From Paenibacillus pasadenensis DSM 19293 (GTDB lineage: Bacteria > Bacillota > Bacilli > Paenibacillales > Paenibacillaceae), in the NCBI RefSeq assembly GCF_000422485.1, contig NZ_AULW01000039.1, forward strand, positions 62,001 through 126,000: DNA of 64,000 nt, read 5' to 3'. This document shows, piece after piece, positions 8,622 to 17,444 of this stretch. Below the pieces are notes generated by a model. That model was not told the origin of the DNA. It was given only the letters and a program-made list of their open reading frames with translations, and did not search any database. Numbering within the stretch: the stretch's first letter is position 1; each line of letters begins with the position of its first letter. The position numbers and the translations under genes were made by a program.

Positions 8622-9881
8622 ATGACCCCATCCCGGAAAATCGCCGTCATCCATCGCTTCGGCGACGTCGTGCTCGGCGGCTTCGTCGACTACTCCCGCG
8701 TCATCGACCACTCCCGCGACCAGGTCGCCTACTTCGTCAACGCGCGGGGGCGCAAGGACATCGCCGCCGTGGAGCCGCTGGCGGCGGAAGTGCATGAGCT
8801 GGCCGAGCTGGAAGCCTACGAGCCGCTGCGGGCCGCATTGTCGGACGCGTCCGCGCGCCTGGGCGGCTTCGACCTGCTGATCGCGCTGTCGGAGTTCGAT
8901 CTGAGCCATGCGGCGCGGCTGCGCTCCGAGCTCGCCATTCCCGGCGTCGGACTGGACCGCATCTCCCTGTATCGGGACAAGATCGTCATGAAGGAGCGGC
9001 TGCGGCGGGACGGCATCCGCGTGCCGCGCTTCCTCGACGGAGCGGACGAGGAAGCGGCGCTCGCATTCGCCCGCGAGACCGGGTATCCGCTCATCGTCAA
9101 GCCGCGCCGCGGCGCGGCGAGCCAGGGCGTGAGGCGCGCCGAGGACGAGCGGCAGCTGCGCGAGGCGCTGCGCGCCGTGCATGAGGCAGGCATGGCCGGA
9201 GACTGCCAGGTGGAGGAGTTCGTCGCCGGCCCGATCTTCCATATCGACGGATTGGTCAAAGACGGCGAGCTGGCGTTCTATGCGCCGTCCCAGTATGTCG
9301 GGGGCTGCCTCGGCTTCGCCGAGGGACGGCCGAACGGCTCGTTCATCGTCACCGACCGGCAGGAGCTGCGGGACCGTCTGCAGCGCTTCACGGAGGAGAC
9401 GCTGCGCTCGCTCGAGCTGACGGACGGCTGCTTCCATCTGGAGGTGATCGACCGGGACGGCCGCGAGGCGGTGTTCCTGGAGATCGGCGCGCGCATGGGC
9501 GGGGCGGAGACGCCGTTCCTGACCGTCGATCTGTACGGCGTCAACCTGTGCGAGGAGTGGATCCGCATCGAGCTCGGCACGTTCGAGCCGCTGCAGGCTC
9601 CCCGGGAGGGCGTGCACGGCGGGCTGATCCAGTTCCCCGAGCCTCCCGGCACGCCGGCTGAGGTCGTCTCGGTCTCCTCGCTGCTCGGCGTCGTGCCGGA
9701 AATCTATGACGAGTGGACGCCGCAGCCGGGCGAGATTCTCGACGGCAAAGGCTCCTACTACCATATCAGCGGCCGCTACCGCTTGCGCGGCGAGAGCGAG
9801 GCGGCGGTCGAGAAGGCGATCCTCAGAGCGATGGGGCTGTTCCGCATCGAGGCGCGTCCGCTGGCGCCCGTGGAGGGCTAG
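8622..9881 (+). CDS. ATP-grasp domain ligase 1
   Basis: A 419-residue ATP-grasp enzyme; these join a carboxylate, activated as acyl phosphate, to an amine or other nucleophile. The central lobe shows YPLIVKPRRGAASQGV (ATP-binding Lys and glycine loop), CQVEEFVAGPIFHIDG, and the magnesium-binding pair in FHLEVI and VFLEIGARMGG. The N-terminal pre-ATP-grasp domain covers about residues 1-115. The start follows AAGGAGG. The pattern is closest to L-amino-acid ligase or carnosine-synthase-like proteins that make small peptides and amides. A second ATP-grasp gene begins five bases after the stop. Confidence 0.87.
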   Translation: MTPSRKIAVIHRFGDVVLGGFVDYSRVIDHSRDQVAYFVNARGRKDIAAVEPLAAEVHELAELEAYEPLRAALSDASARLGGFDLLIALSEFDLSHAARLRSELAIPGVGLDRISLYRDKIVMKERLRRDGIRVPRFLDGADEEAALAFARETGYPLIVKPRRGAASQGVRRAEDERQLREALRAVHEAGMAGDCQVEEFVAGPIFHIDGLVKDGELAFYAPSQYVGGCLGFAEGRPNGSFIVTDRQELRDRLQRFTEETLRSLELTDGCFHLEVIDRDGREAVFLEIGARMGGAETPFLTVDLYGVNLCEEWIRIELGTFEPLQAPREGVHGGLIQFPEPPGTPAEVVSVSSLLGVVPEIYDEWTPQPGEILDGKGSYYHISGRYRLRGESEAAVEKAILRAMGLFRIEARPLAPVEG

Positions 9882-9886
9882 GCGGC

Positions 9887-11419
9887 ATGGAGAGGACGAG
9901 GAAGAAGCTGCTCGTCGTCGCCGATCTCGGCGGCTCGCCGCCGGATCTGCGGACGCTCGCGGAGCTGGCGGACGTCTACGTGTACGTCCCGCGCCCGAGC
10001 GCCGTCACGGCCCGCTACATGGAGGACGTCGGGCGCTATGCGCATGGCGTGCTCAAGGAGCCGACCGCCTGCCCTCCCGGCGGCTACGAGCATCCGGCCA
10101 GCGTCACGTTCACCGGAGCGCGCCCGTATACGCTGACGGAGGAGCAGCTGGCGGACCGGATCGCCGAGGCTGCCGCCGGGTTCGGCGCGGACGGCATCCT
10201 GTTCGGCGGCGCAGAAAACATCGTGCTGTCCGTGGCCAAGGCGGCGGAGCAGCTCGGCCTCCGCTCCGCCGGCGTGCAGGGCGCCGTGAAGGCGCGCGGC
10301 AAGCTGGAGATGCGGCAGGCGTTCCGCGCAGGCGGAGCGCCCGGTCCCGACTTCCGCCCGATCTACGGCGCGGACGACCTGGCCGCGGCGGCGCGCGAGC
10401 TCGGCTATCCGCTCGTGCTCAAGCCGACCTACCTCGCCTGCTCGATCGGCGTCACGCTGCTGGACGGCAGCCGCGATCCGGCGGAGGTGTTCCGAGAGGT
10501 GCAGGCGAGCCTCGGCAGCTCGGAGGAGGATCGGCTGCTGTACGGCGGCGAGTGCCTGTTCCTGGCCGAGTCGTACATGGCAGGCTGCGCCGAGGACTGG
10601 TACGGCGAGCTGGCGCCGCTGTACGGCGACTACGTCTCCGTCGAGGGCATGATGGTGGACGGCGTCTACCATCCGGCGGCGATTACGGACAAGGCGCCGC
10701 AGCACGGCGAGTTCACGGAGACGGCGCATCTCGTGCCGTCCGCGCTCGACGCCGAGGCGCAGAGGGTCATCGTGGAGGCGTGCCGGGTCGCCAACGAGGC
10801 GCTCGGGCTGCGCACCTGCCCGACCCACACGGAGGTCAAGCTGCTGAAAGGACGCCGCGTCGGCATCATCGAGACGGCCGCCCGCTTCGGCGGCTGGAAC
10901 ATCGTGCCGCAGCTGCGCGACGTGTACGGCATCGACATGACGCGCGCCTGGGCGCTTGCCGTGCTGTACGGCTCGGCGGAAGGCCTGCCGTCGACGGCGC
11001 TGCGGGAAGCGGATGCCGCCCGCTGCAACATGCGCCTCTATCTGGAGGACGACGCGCGCACGCAGGTCGGCGGCGCGTACGTCTACGCCGGCTACGAGCG
11101 GGAGGGGCTGCTGCCGGACGGCGTCCGGCTCGCGGCGGAGCAGGAGCTGCCCGTCGGCAGCGTCGTGCGGCGCATCCCCGGGCAGAACGCGATGAGCTTC
11201 GTCTCGACGCTGCAGCTCGAAGCGGACCGGCCGCAGGAGCTCGCGGCCGCCGTGCGCCGCATCCGCTCCGCCGTGAGGCTGCGGCTGGCTGCTGTCGACG
11301 AGGCGGCCGGACTGGCCGCGCCGGAAGAGCCGGCCGACGCAAGGCCGGGGATGGCGGAGGCAGAGGCTGCCGGGCCGGAGCGCGACGGCCAGCCTCTGCA
11401 GGAGTCGTTTTCGTTTTAA
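9887..11419 (+). CDS. ATP-grasp domain ligase 2
   Basis: A 510-residue ATP-grasp protein clearly different from its neighbour. It has an N-terminal Rossmann-like domain (AAGFGADGILFGGAEN), the nucleotide-binding YPLVLKPTYLACSIGV, VEGMMVDG, and the metal-binding HTEVKLL and IIETAARFGGWN segments. The last 60 residues are an Ala/Glu/Pro-rich tail that looks disordered. The ATG at 9887 is chosen because it is the first in-frame start after the upstream stop; a longer frame would overlap the previous gene heavily. With ligase 1 it could build two successive amide bonds in one product. A strong terminator lies 130 bases downstream. Confidence 0.86.
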   Translation: MERTRKKLLVVADLGGSPPDLRTLAELADVYVYVPRPSAVTARYMEDVGRYAHGVLKEPTACPPGGYEHPASVTFTGARPYTLTEEQLADRIAEAAAGFGADGILFGGAENIVLSVAKAAEQLGLRSAGVQGAVKARGKLEMRQAFRAGGAPGPDFRPIYGADDLAAAARELGYPLVLKPTYLACSIGVTLLDGSRDPAEVFREVQASLGSSEEDRLLYGGECLFLAESYMAGCAEDWYGELAPLYGDYVSVEGMMVDGVYHPAAITDKAPQHGEFTETAHLVPSALDAEAQRVIVEACRVANEALGLRTCPTHTEVKLLKGRRVGIIETAARFGGWNIVPQLRDVYGIDMTRAWALAVLYGSAEGLPSTALREADAARCNMRLYLEDDARTQVGGAYVYAGYEREGLLPDGVRLAAEQELPVGSVVRRIPGQNAMSFVSTLQLEADRPQELAAAVRRIRSAVRLRLAAVDEAAGLAAPEEPADARPGMAEAEAAGPERDGQPLQESFSF

Positions 11420-11549
11420 GCCGCGTCTGCATTTGCATTTTGCGTCATCCATATATCCGCATAGAGTCGTCAGCTGCTCGCAGCTGACTTCCGTGGTCCT
11501 GACACTTTGCCGTCGGCATGAAAGCGTCAAGAGCCGGAGCTTGCTGCTC

Positions 11550-11594
11550 AAACGAGACGAAGCCGGAATGAACCGGCTTCGTCTCGTTTGCTTT
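11550..11594 (+). terminator. Rho-independent terminator ending the 1-11419 operon
   Basis: A perfect 17-bp inverted repeat (11550-11566 with 11573-11589) around a six-base loop is followed by GCTTTTTG. It lies 130 bases after the last ATP-grasp gene and before the convergent cytochrome c gene. The T-run is on the plus strand. Confidence 0.9.
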
Positions 11595-11670
11595 TTGGGA
11601 AGGGAAGCGATTTCGCGAGTCCTGCCGCTGATAAAGGCGGATCGAGGGAGAGGCGGTTTCGTTCAAGGCC

Positions 11671-12015
11671 TTACTCGCTCTTGCCGAGGCCGGACAGCCA
11701 GCTTGACAGCGCGGCGATCTCTTCGGCCGTCAGCCGCTCGCCGAAGGCAGGCATCCGCGCACCGCCCTGCTCGATCTGACGCAGGATCTCCGGCTCGGAC
11801 AGACGGGCTCCGACGTCGTGGAGATCGGTTTCCGGCCCCATGCGTCCTTTCAGATCGGTTCCGTGGCATCTGATGCAGCTCTGCTTGTAGAGGGCGACCG
11901 CCTGTTCCGGGCCGTCGATGGCGATCGCGCCCGGCTTTGCGGCGCTTCCGCAGCCCGCGAGCAGGACGAGGATCAGCGCGGCCGAGGCGAGGGTGGAGGC
12001 TGATTTCATGGACAT
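11671..12015 (-). CDS. Small lipoprotein cytochrome c (cytochrome c-551/CccB-like)
   Basis: A 114-residue secreted, membrane-anchored c-type cytochrome that carries electrons outside the cell membrane. The N-terminus is a lipoprotein signal ending in the lipobox LLAGC. The single haem site is CIRCH, and RMPAF supplies the distal methionine ligand. The start is placed at the second possible ATG because AAAGGAG sits five bases before it and overlaps codons of the longer frame. The gene is divergent from an AraC regulator and convergent with the ATP-grasp operon. It resembles Bacillus CccB in size and design, so an electron donor role to a terminal oxidase is likely. Confidence 0.9.
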   Translation of the reverse strand: MSMKSASTLASAALILVLLAGCGSAAKPGAIAIDGPEQAVALYKQSCIRCHGTDLKGRMGPETDLHDVGARLSEPEILRQIEQGGARMPAFGERLTAEEIAALSSWLSGLGKSE

Positions 12016-12042
12016 GTTGTCTCCTTTCATCGTTTAGAATGA

Positions 12043-12071
12043 TTTCAATTTTAGAGTATTTTTCGTATAAT
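12043..12071 (+). promoter_or_regulatory. Sigma-A-like promoter for the AraC gene
   Basis: TTTCAA at 12043-12048, a 17-base spacer and a perfect TATAAT at 12066-12071. It sits in an A/T-rich pocket between the divergent cytochrome c and AraC genes, 60 bases before the chosen AraC start. Confidence 0.65.
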
Positions 12072-12130
12072 ACCCGAAACGGGATGTTTGCATGGTCCCA
12101 TTCCAACCTAACGGACAGGGAGCTGAGCGG

Positions 12131-13099
12131 ATGGATCGGAATGAATCGGTTATCATCAGGCACCGACTGAGGCAGCTGCACGCCACGTTCTCGATGGCTG
12201 CGGCCAGCGAGCTGCAGCCGGGAAAGCAAGGGGAGCGGCTGATCCACGAGCAGCATTGCCTCATCCTGCCGATTACGGGACGCTGCGAGATCGTGCTTGA
12301 CGGCAAAAGCGAGCATGTCGCCGAAGCGGGGGGCTTGTACTATTTTCACGAAGGCGTGCAGACGAGCTGCTTCGTGACGGAGGGAGAGCCGTTCCGCTTT
12401 TACTGGATGGCGTTCCACCTCGATGCGGGCAGCACGGAATTCATCCGCCTGATGAAGCTGCCGCTCCGCGCGCGGGTCGACGATCCGGAGCGGGTCAGGA
12501 CGTTGTTTCGGCAGCTGATCGACAGCCGCATCCGCAGAACGCTGTCCGACGAGCTGAAGGCGCGGGCGGTCGTGATGGAGCTGGTCGCCTTTTTCCTGGA
12601 GGAGGGCCTGCGCTCCGGAAAGCTGCTGTCCGAGCATCCCGAGCTGCAGCTGCTGTCGGGGGTGCTGAGCTATATCGACGACCATCTGATGGATGCGCTG
12701 ACGGTCGAGGAGCTGGCGAAGCTCGCCTATCTTCATCCCAACTACTTTATCACTTATTTCCGCAGCCTGACAGGGCTGACGCCGATTCAATACGTCAACC
12801 AGCGGAAGATCGAATACGCGAGGGAGCTGCTCGACAGCGGCGAGCTTCCGGTGCAGGAGGCGGCGCGCGCGATCGGCCTCAACAACCCTTATTTCTCACG
12901 CCTGTTCAAGCAGCAGATCGGCCTCTCGCCGAGGCGCTACCGCCAGCTGATGGCCGAGCGCAGAGAGCATATGGCGCTGCAGGAAAAGCTGCATTCGCCG
13001 CTGCCGGAAGTCTCGCCCTGGCTGGAGGAATTCGCCTGGCTGGACGAGCCCGAGGCGAAACCGGCGGCCAACGCGCGTCCGATCGTGAGCTTAGCCTAG
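12131..13099 (+). CDS. AraC-family transcriptional regulator
   Basis: A 322-residue regulator with an N-terminal cupin-like ligand-sensing domain (about residues 10-160) and a C-terminal double helix-turn-helix (about 185-285). The DNA-binding part shows LTVEELAKLAYLHPNYF in the first helix-turn-helix and the family signature AIGLNNPYFSRLFKQQIG in the second. A GGGAG lies nine bases before the ATG at 12131; a start 39 bases upstream is possible but puts that site inside the coding region. Only 12 bases separate it from mutY, so the two may be cotranscribed. Its targets are unknown; the divergent cytochrome c promoter is one candidate. Confidence 0.88.
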   Translation: MDRNESVIIRHRLRQLHATFSMAAASELQPGKQGERLIHEQHCLILPITGRCEIVLDGKSEHVAEAGGLYYFHEGVQTSCFVTEGEPFRFYWMAFHLDAGSTEFIRLMKLPLRARVDDPERVRTLFRQLIDSRIRRTLSDELKARAVVMELVAFFLEEGLRSGKLLSEHPELQLLSGVLSYIDDHLMDALTVEELAKLAYLHPNYFITYFRSLTGLTPIQYVNQRKIEYARELLDSGELPVQEAARAIGLNNPYFSRLFKQQIGLSPRRYRQLMAERREHMALQEKLHSPLPEVSPWLEEFAWLDEPEAKPAANARPIVSLA

Positions 13100-13111
13100 A
13101 AGGAGAACGAC

Positions 13112-14470
13112 ATGAACCTGACAACCAAGACGGATACGCCGGAAACGTACTTCAGCCGCGAGCTGCTCGCCTGGTACCGGGCGAGCAAGCGGACGCTGCC
13201 CTGGAGGCGCGATCGCGACGCCTACCGGATCTGGGTATCCGAAATCATGCTGCAGCAGACGCGGGTCGATACCGTCATCCCTTATTACGAGCGCTTCATG
13301 GCCCGCTTTCCGACGCTGCAGGCGCTGGCGGAGGCGCCGGAAGCCGATGTGCTCAAGCACTGGGAGGGCCTCGGCTATTATTCGCGCGCCCGCAACCTGC
13401 AGGCCGGAGCGCGCGAGGTCGCGGAGCGTTACGGCGGACGGGTGCCGGACGACAAGGCGGCCGTGTCGGCGCTCAAAGGGGTCGGCCCGTACACGGCCGG
13501 CGCCATCATGAGCATCGCGTTCAATCGCCCGGAGCCGGCCGTCGACGGCAACGTGATGCGCGTCCTTTCGCGCTATTTCAACCGCGACGAGGACATCGCC
13601 AAGCCGTCGACCCGTATCGGCATGGAAAAGCTCGCCGCCTCGCTCATCCCGGATGGAGCGGCGGGCGACTTCAATCAGGCGCTCATGGAGCTTGGAGCGC
13701 TCGTCTGCACGCCGCGCACGCCGGGCTGCCTGACCTGCCCGGTCATGGCGCTCTGCGCGGGCCGGATCGCCGGGCGCGAGACGGAGCTGCCCGTCAAGGC
13801 CAAGGCGAAGCCGCCCAAGCCGCAGCTGCGCGTCGCCGCCGTCATCGAGGGCGTCGGAGAGCATGCCGGCAAGGTGCTCGTCCGGCAGCGGCCGGACAGC
13901 GGGCTGCTCGCCAGCCTGTGGGAGCTGCCGCATGTGCTGCTGGACGAGCCTGCGGCCAAGCCGCGCGGCCGCGCGGCGAAGCTGGCCGCCGCGGCGCAGC
14001 CGACGGTGGAGCGGCAGGCCGCGGATGCGGCCGAGCTGCTGCGCCGGCTGGAGGAGGAGACCGGGCTGCGCGCGGTCGCCCGCCGCTGGCTCGGGTCGGA
14101 GGAGCATACGTTCAGCCATCTGCACTGGATGATGCGCATCTACGCGGCGGAGCTGGACCTCGGCGCGGACTCCGCGCGCGAGGCGGCCGCACGCCTGAGG
14201 CTGCCGGCCGCGCGCGGCGGAGCGAGCGGAAGCCGAGTCCATGGCGGCGGCACGGAGGCTGCGCCGGCCCAAGGCGGTCCGGCGGGCGCGGAGCGGGCCG
14301 CCGAGGCGGCGGCGCTCTACGGGGCCGCTGCCGCCTCGTCTCCGGCGCTGCCGGAGGGCTACGCCTGGATCGGCAGGGAACGGATGCGGGAGCTCGCGTT
14401 CCCGAACCTGTTCGCCAAGATCCTTTACGACTACTGGGACGCGATCGGAGAAGAGGAGGAACAAGCATGA
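13112..14470 (+). CDS. mutY: A/G-specific adenine DNA glycosylase
   Basis: A 452-residue base-excision repair enzyme that removes adenine mispaired with 8-oxoguanine. It has the helix-hairpin-helix glycosylase core (SEIMLQQTRVDTVIPYY with the catalytic Glu, LKGVGPYTAGA hairpin, VDGNVMRV with the catalytic Asp) and the 4Fe-4S cysteines in the C-x6-C-x2-C-x5-C pattern starting CTPRTPGC. The C-terminal NUDIX-like domain that recognises 8-oxoguanine is interrupted by a Gly/Ala-rich insert around residues 365-415, making the protein longer than typical MutY (about 350-390). AAGGAG precedes the ATG. It overlaps the aldolase gene as ATGA. Confidence 0.95.
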   Translation: MNLTTKTDTPETYFSRELLAWYRASKRTLPWRRDRDAYRIWVSEIMLQQTRVDTVIPYYERFMARFPTLQALAEAPEADVLKHWEGLGYYSRARNLQAGAREVAERYGGRVPDDKAAVSALKGVGPYTAGAIMSIAFNRPEPAVDGNVMRVLSRYFNRDEDIAKPSTRIGMEKLAASLIPDGAAGDFNQALMELGALVCTPRTPGCLTCPVMALCAGRIAGRETELPVKAKAKPPKPQLRVAAVIEGVGEHAGKVLVRQRPDSGLLASLWELPHVLLDEPAAKPRGRAAKLAAAAQPTVERQAADAAELLRRLEEETGLRAVARRWLGSEEHTFSHLHWMMRIYAAELDLGADSAREAAARLRLPAARGGASGSRVHGGGTEAAPAQGGPAGAERAAEAAALYGAAAASSPALPEGYAWIGRERMRELAFPNLFAKILYDYWDAIGEEEEQA

Positions 14471-15111
14471 GCTTGCTGTTGGATGCGCTGACCCGGGAGA
14501 AGATCGTCGCGATCTTCCGCGGCATCGGACGGGAGGAGGCCGACGGAGCGGCCCGCGCGCTGGCGGCCGGCGGCATCCGCCTGATGGAGGTGACGCTCAA
14601 TACGGACGGAGCGCTGCCGATTCTCGCGCGATGGCGGGAGCAGCTGGACGGGCAGGCGCATGTCGGAGCGGGGACCGTGCTGGACGAGCGGATGGCGCGC
14701 GAGGCGGTCGCGGCCGGCGCCGAGTTCCTCATCTCGCCGAACCTCGACGAGGCGGTCGTCGAGTACGGCGCGAGCCGTGGCGTCTCGGTCTGGCCGGGCG
14801 TCATGACGCCGACGGAGATCGTCCGCGCCTGGAAGGCGGGAGCCGAGGCGGTGAAGATCTTCCCGATGGCCTCGCTCGGACATCGCTACCTGCAGGAGCT
14901 GAAGGCGCCGCTGAACCATATTCCGATGCTGGCGACCGGCGGCGTCGACCTGGACAACATCGGCGATTATTTGCGGGCGGGGGCTGCTGCCGTCGGACTC
15001 GGCAGCAAGCTCGTCCAGCTCGAGCTCGCCCGCCAAGGGCGGTTCGAGGAGATGGAGCGGCGAGCCGCGGCGTTCGTCGCGGCCGTCCGCGCGGCCGAGG
15101 CGGGCGGTTGA
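14467..15111 (+). CDS. eda: KDPG/KHG aldolase (2-keto-3-deoxy-6-phosphogluconate aldolase)
   Basis: A 214-residue class I aldolase of the Entner-Doudoroff and hexuronate pathways, splitting 2-keto-3-deoxy-6-phosphogluconate to pyruvate and glyceraldehyde 3-phosphate. The barrel motifs IFRGIG, LMEVTLNT (catalytic Glu), HVGAGTVLD, PGVMTPTEI and VKIFPMASLG (Schiff-base Lys) are all present. Start at 14467 is supported by GAGGAGG and by ATGA coupling to mutY. No keto-deoxy-gluconate kinase lies next to it, so its pathway context is not visible here. The stop codon overlaps the -35 box of the glpP promoter. Confidence 0.92.
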   Translation: MSLLLDALTREKIVAIFRGIGREEADGAARALAAGGIRLMEVTLNTDGALPILARWREQLDGQAHVGAGTVLDERMAREAVAAGAEFLISPNLDEAVVEYGASRGVSVWPGVMTPTEIVRAWKAGAEAVKIFPMASLGHRYLQELKAPLNHIPMLATGGVDLDNIGDYLRAGAAAVGLGSKLVQLELARQGRFEEMERRAAAFVAAVRAAEAGG

Positions 15112-15137
15112 CACGGTTTCCGACAGCCCGCTACAAT
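15108..15137 (+). promoter_or_regulatory. Sigma-A promoter of glpP-glpK
   Basis: A consensus TTGACA at 15108-15113, an 18-base spacer and TACAAT at 15132-15137. The -35 box overlaps the stop codon of the aldolase gene; glpP starts 32 bases downstream of the -10. Confidence 0.75.
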
Positions 15138-15168
15138 CGTGCAGAAGGCGAAGGAAGGAGAGGCGGAC

Positions 15169-15738
15169 ATGACATTCCCATCCCAGCCCGTGCTGCCGGC
15201 CGCACGGAGCATGAAGCAGCTGGAGCGGCTGCTTCGCTCGTCCTATACGCATCTCATCCTGCTCGACAGCCACATCAGCCGGCTGAGGCCCGCCGCTGAG
15301 CTCGCCGCCGCGCACGGCAAAAAGCTGTTCATCCATGCGGACCTGATCGAGGGGCTCAAAAACGACGAGGCGGCGGCCGAGTTCCTCTGCCAGACGATCC
15401 GACCCGCCGGGCTGCTGTCGACGCGGGCGAGCGTCATCGCCAAGACGAAGCAGAACGGCTTGCTGGCGATCCAGAGGATCTTCCTGCTGGACAGCGGGGC
15501 TTTGGAAAAAAGCTATGCGCTGCTGGCCCGCTCGCAGCCGGACTGCATCGAGGTGCTGCCGGGCATCCTGCCCGGCCTCATCGCCGAGGTGCGCGAGCGG
15601 ACCGGACTGCCGGTGCTGGCCGGAGGGCTCGTCCGCACCGCGGACGAGGTCGAGGCGGCGCTGGCGGCCGGAGCGTCGGCGGTGACGACGTCGCGCGAGC
15701 CGCTCTGGAAGCATTTCGAGCCTACATCCAACCCTTAG
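15169..15738 (+). CDS. glpP: Glycerol-3-phosphate-responsive antiterminator GlpP
   Basis: A 189-residue RNA-binding antiterminator. In Bacillus, GlpP binds glycerol 3-phosphate and then the leader mRNA of glp genes, preventing formation of a terminator hairpin. The sequence matches along its length: THLILLDSHISRL, KKLFIHADLIEGL, VIAKTKQNGLLAIQR, PDCIEVLPG and VLAGGLVRT are characteristic. The start is set by GGAAGGAGAGG and lies 32 bases after a consensus promoter. Its gene precedes glpK by 15 bases, and a matching leader terminator is present ahead of glpD, so the regulatory circuit appears complete in this window. Confidence 0.94.
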   Translation: MTFPSQPVLPAARSMKQLERLLRSSYTHLILLDSHISRLRPAAELAAAHGKKLFIHADLIEGLKNDEAAAEFLCQTIRPAGLLSTRASVIAKTKQNGLLAIQRIFLLDSGALEKSYALLARSQPDCIEVLPGILPGLIAEVRERTGLPVLAGGLVRTADEVEAALAAGASAVTTSREPLWKHFEPTSNP

Positions 15739-17250
<1,512 letters not shown>

Positions 17251-17309
17251 CGCCGTCATCTGGTACGCTTATAGCAACAAGTTGATAAGCTCGGCGCTGA
17301 GAACGGGAG

Positions 17310-17374
17310 AACGCCGCAAGGACCGGACCGCCTGCAGGAATGCAGGCCGGCCGCGGTTCCTTGCGGCGTTTTTT
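17310..17374 (+). promoter_or_regulatory. glpD leader terminator, likely target of GlpP antitermination
   Basis: A 13-bp perfect stem (17310-17322 with 17358-17370), extended inward with one bulge and a nested hairpin (17331-17346), is followed by six T residues. It stands between glpK and glpD, 70 bases before the glpD start. In Bacillus subtilis the same position carries the terminator that GlpP overrides when glycerol 3-phosphate is present. It also ends glpK transcripts in the uninduced state. Confidence 0.8.
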
Positions 17375-17444
17375 CATGCCTTGGTCCGGGGAGCGGGGCT
17401 CTCGGGGGCAAAGCGGCGGCGGGCGGGAAAGCGAGGACGGACAG

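Noticed and set aside
17340-17444. Upstream start for glpD at 17340
   Set aside because: That ATG lies within the leader hairpin and has no ribosome site; the ATG at 17445 has a GAGGA upstream and a normal leader.
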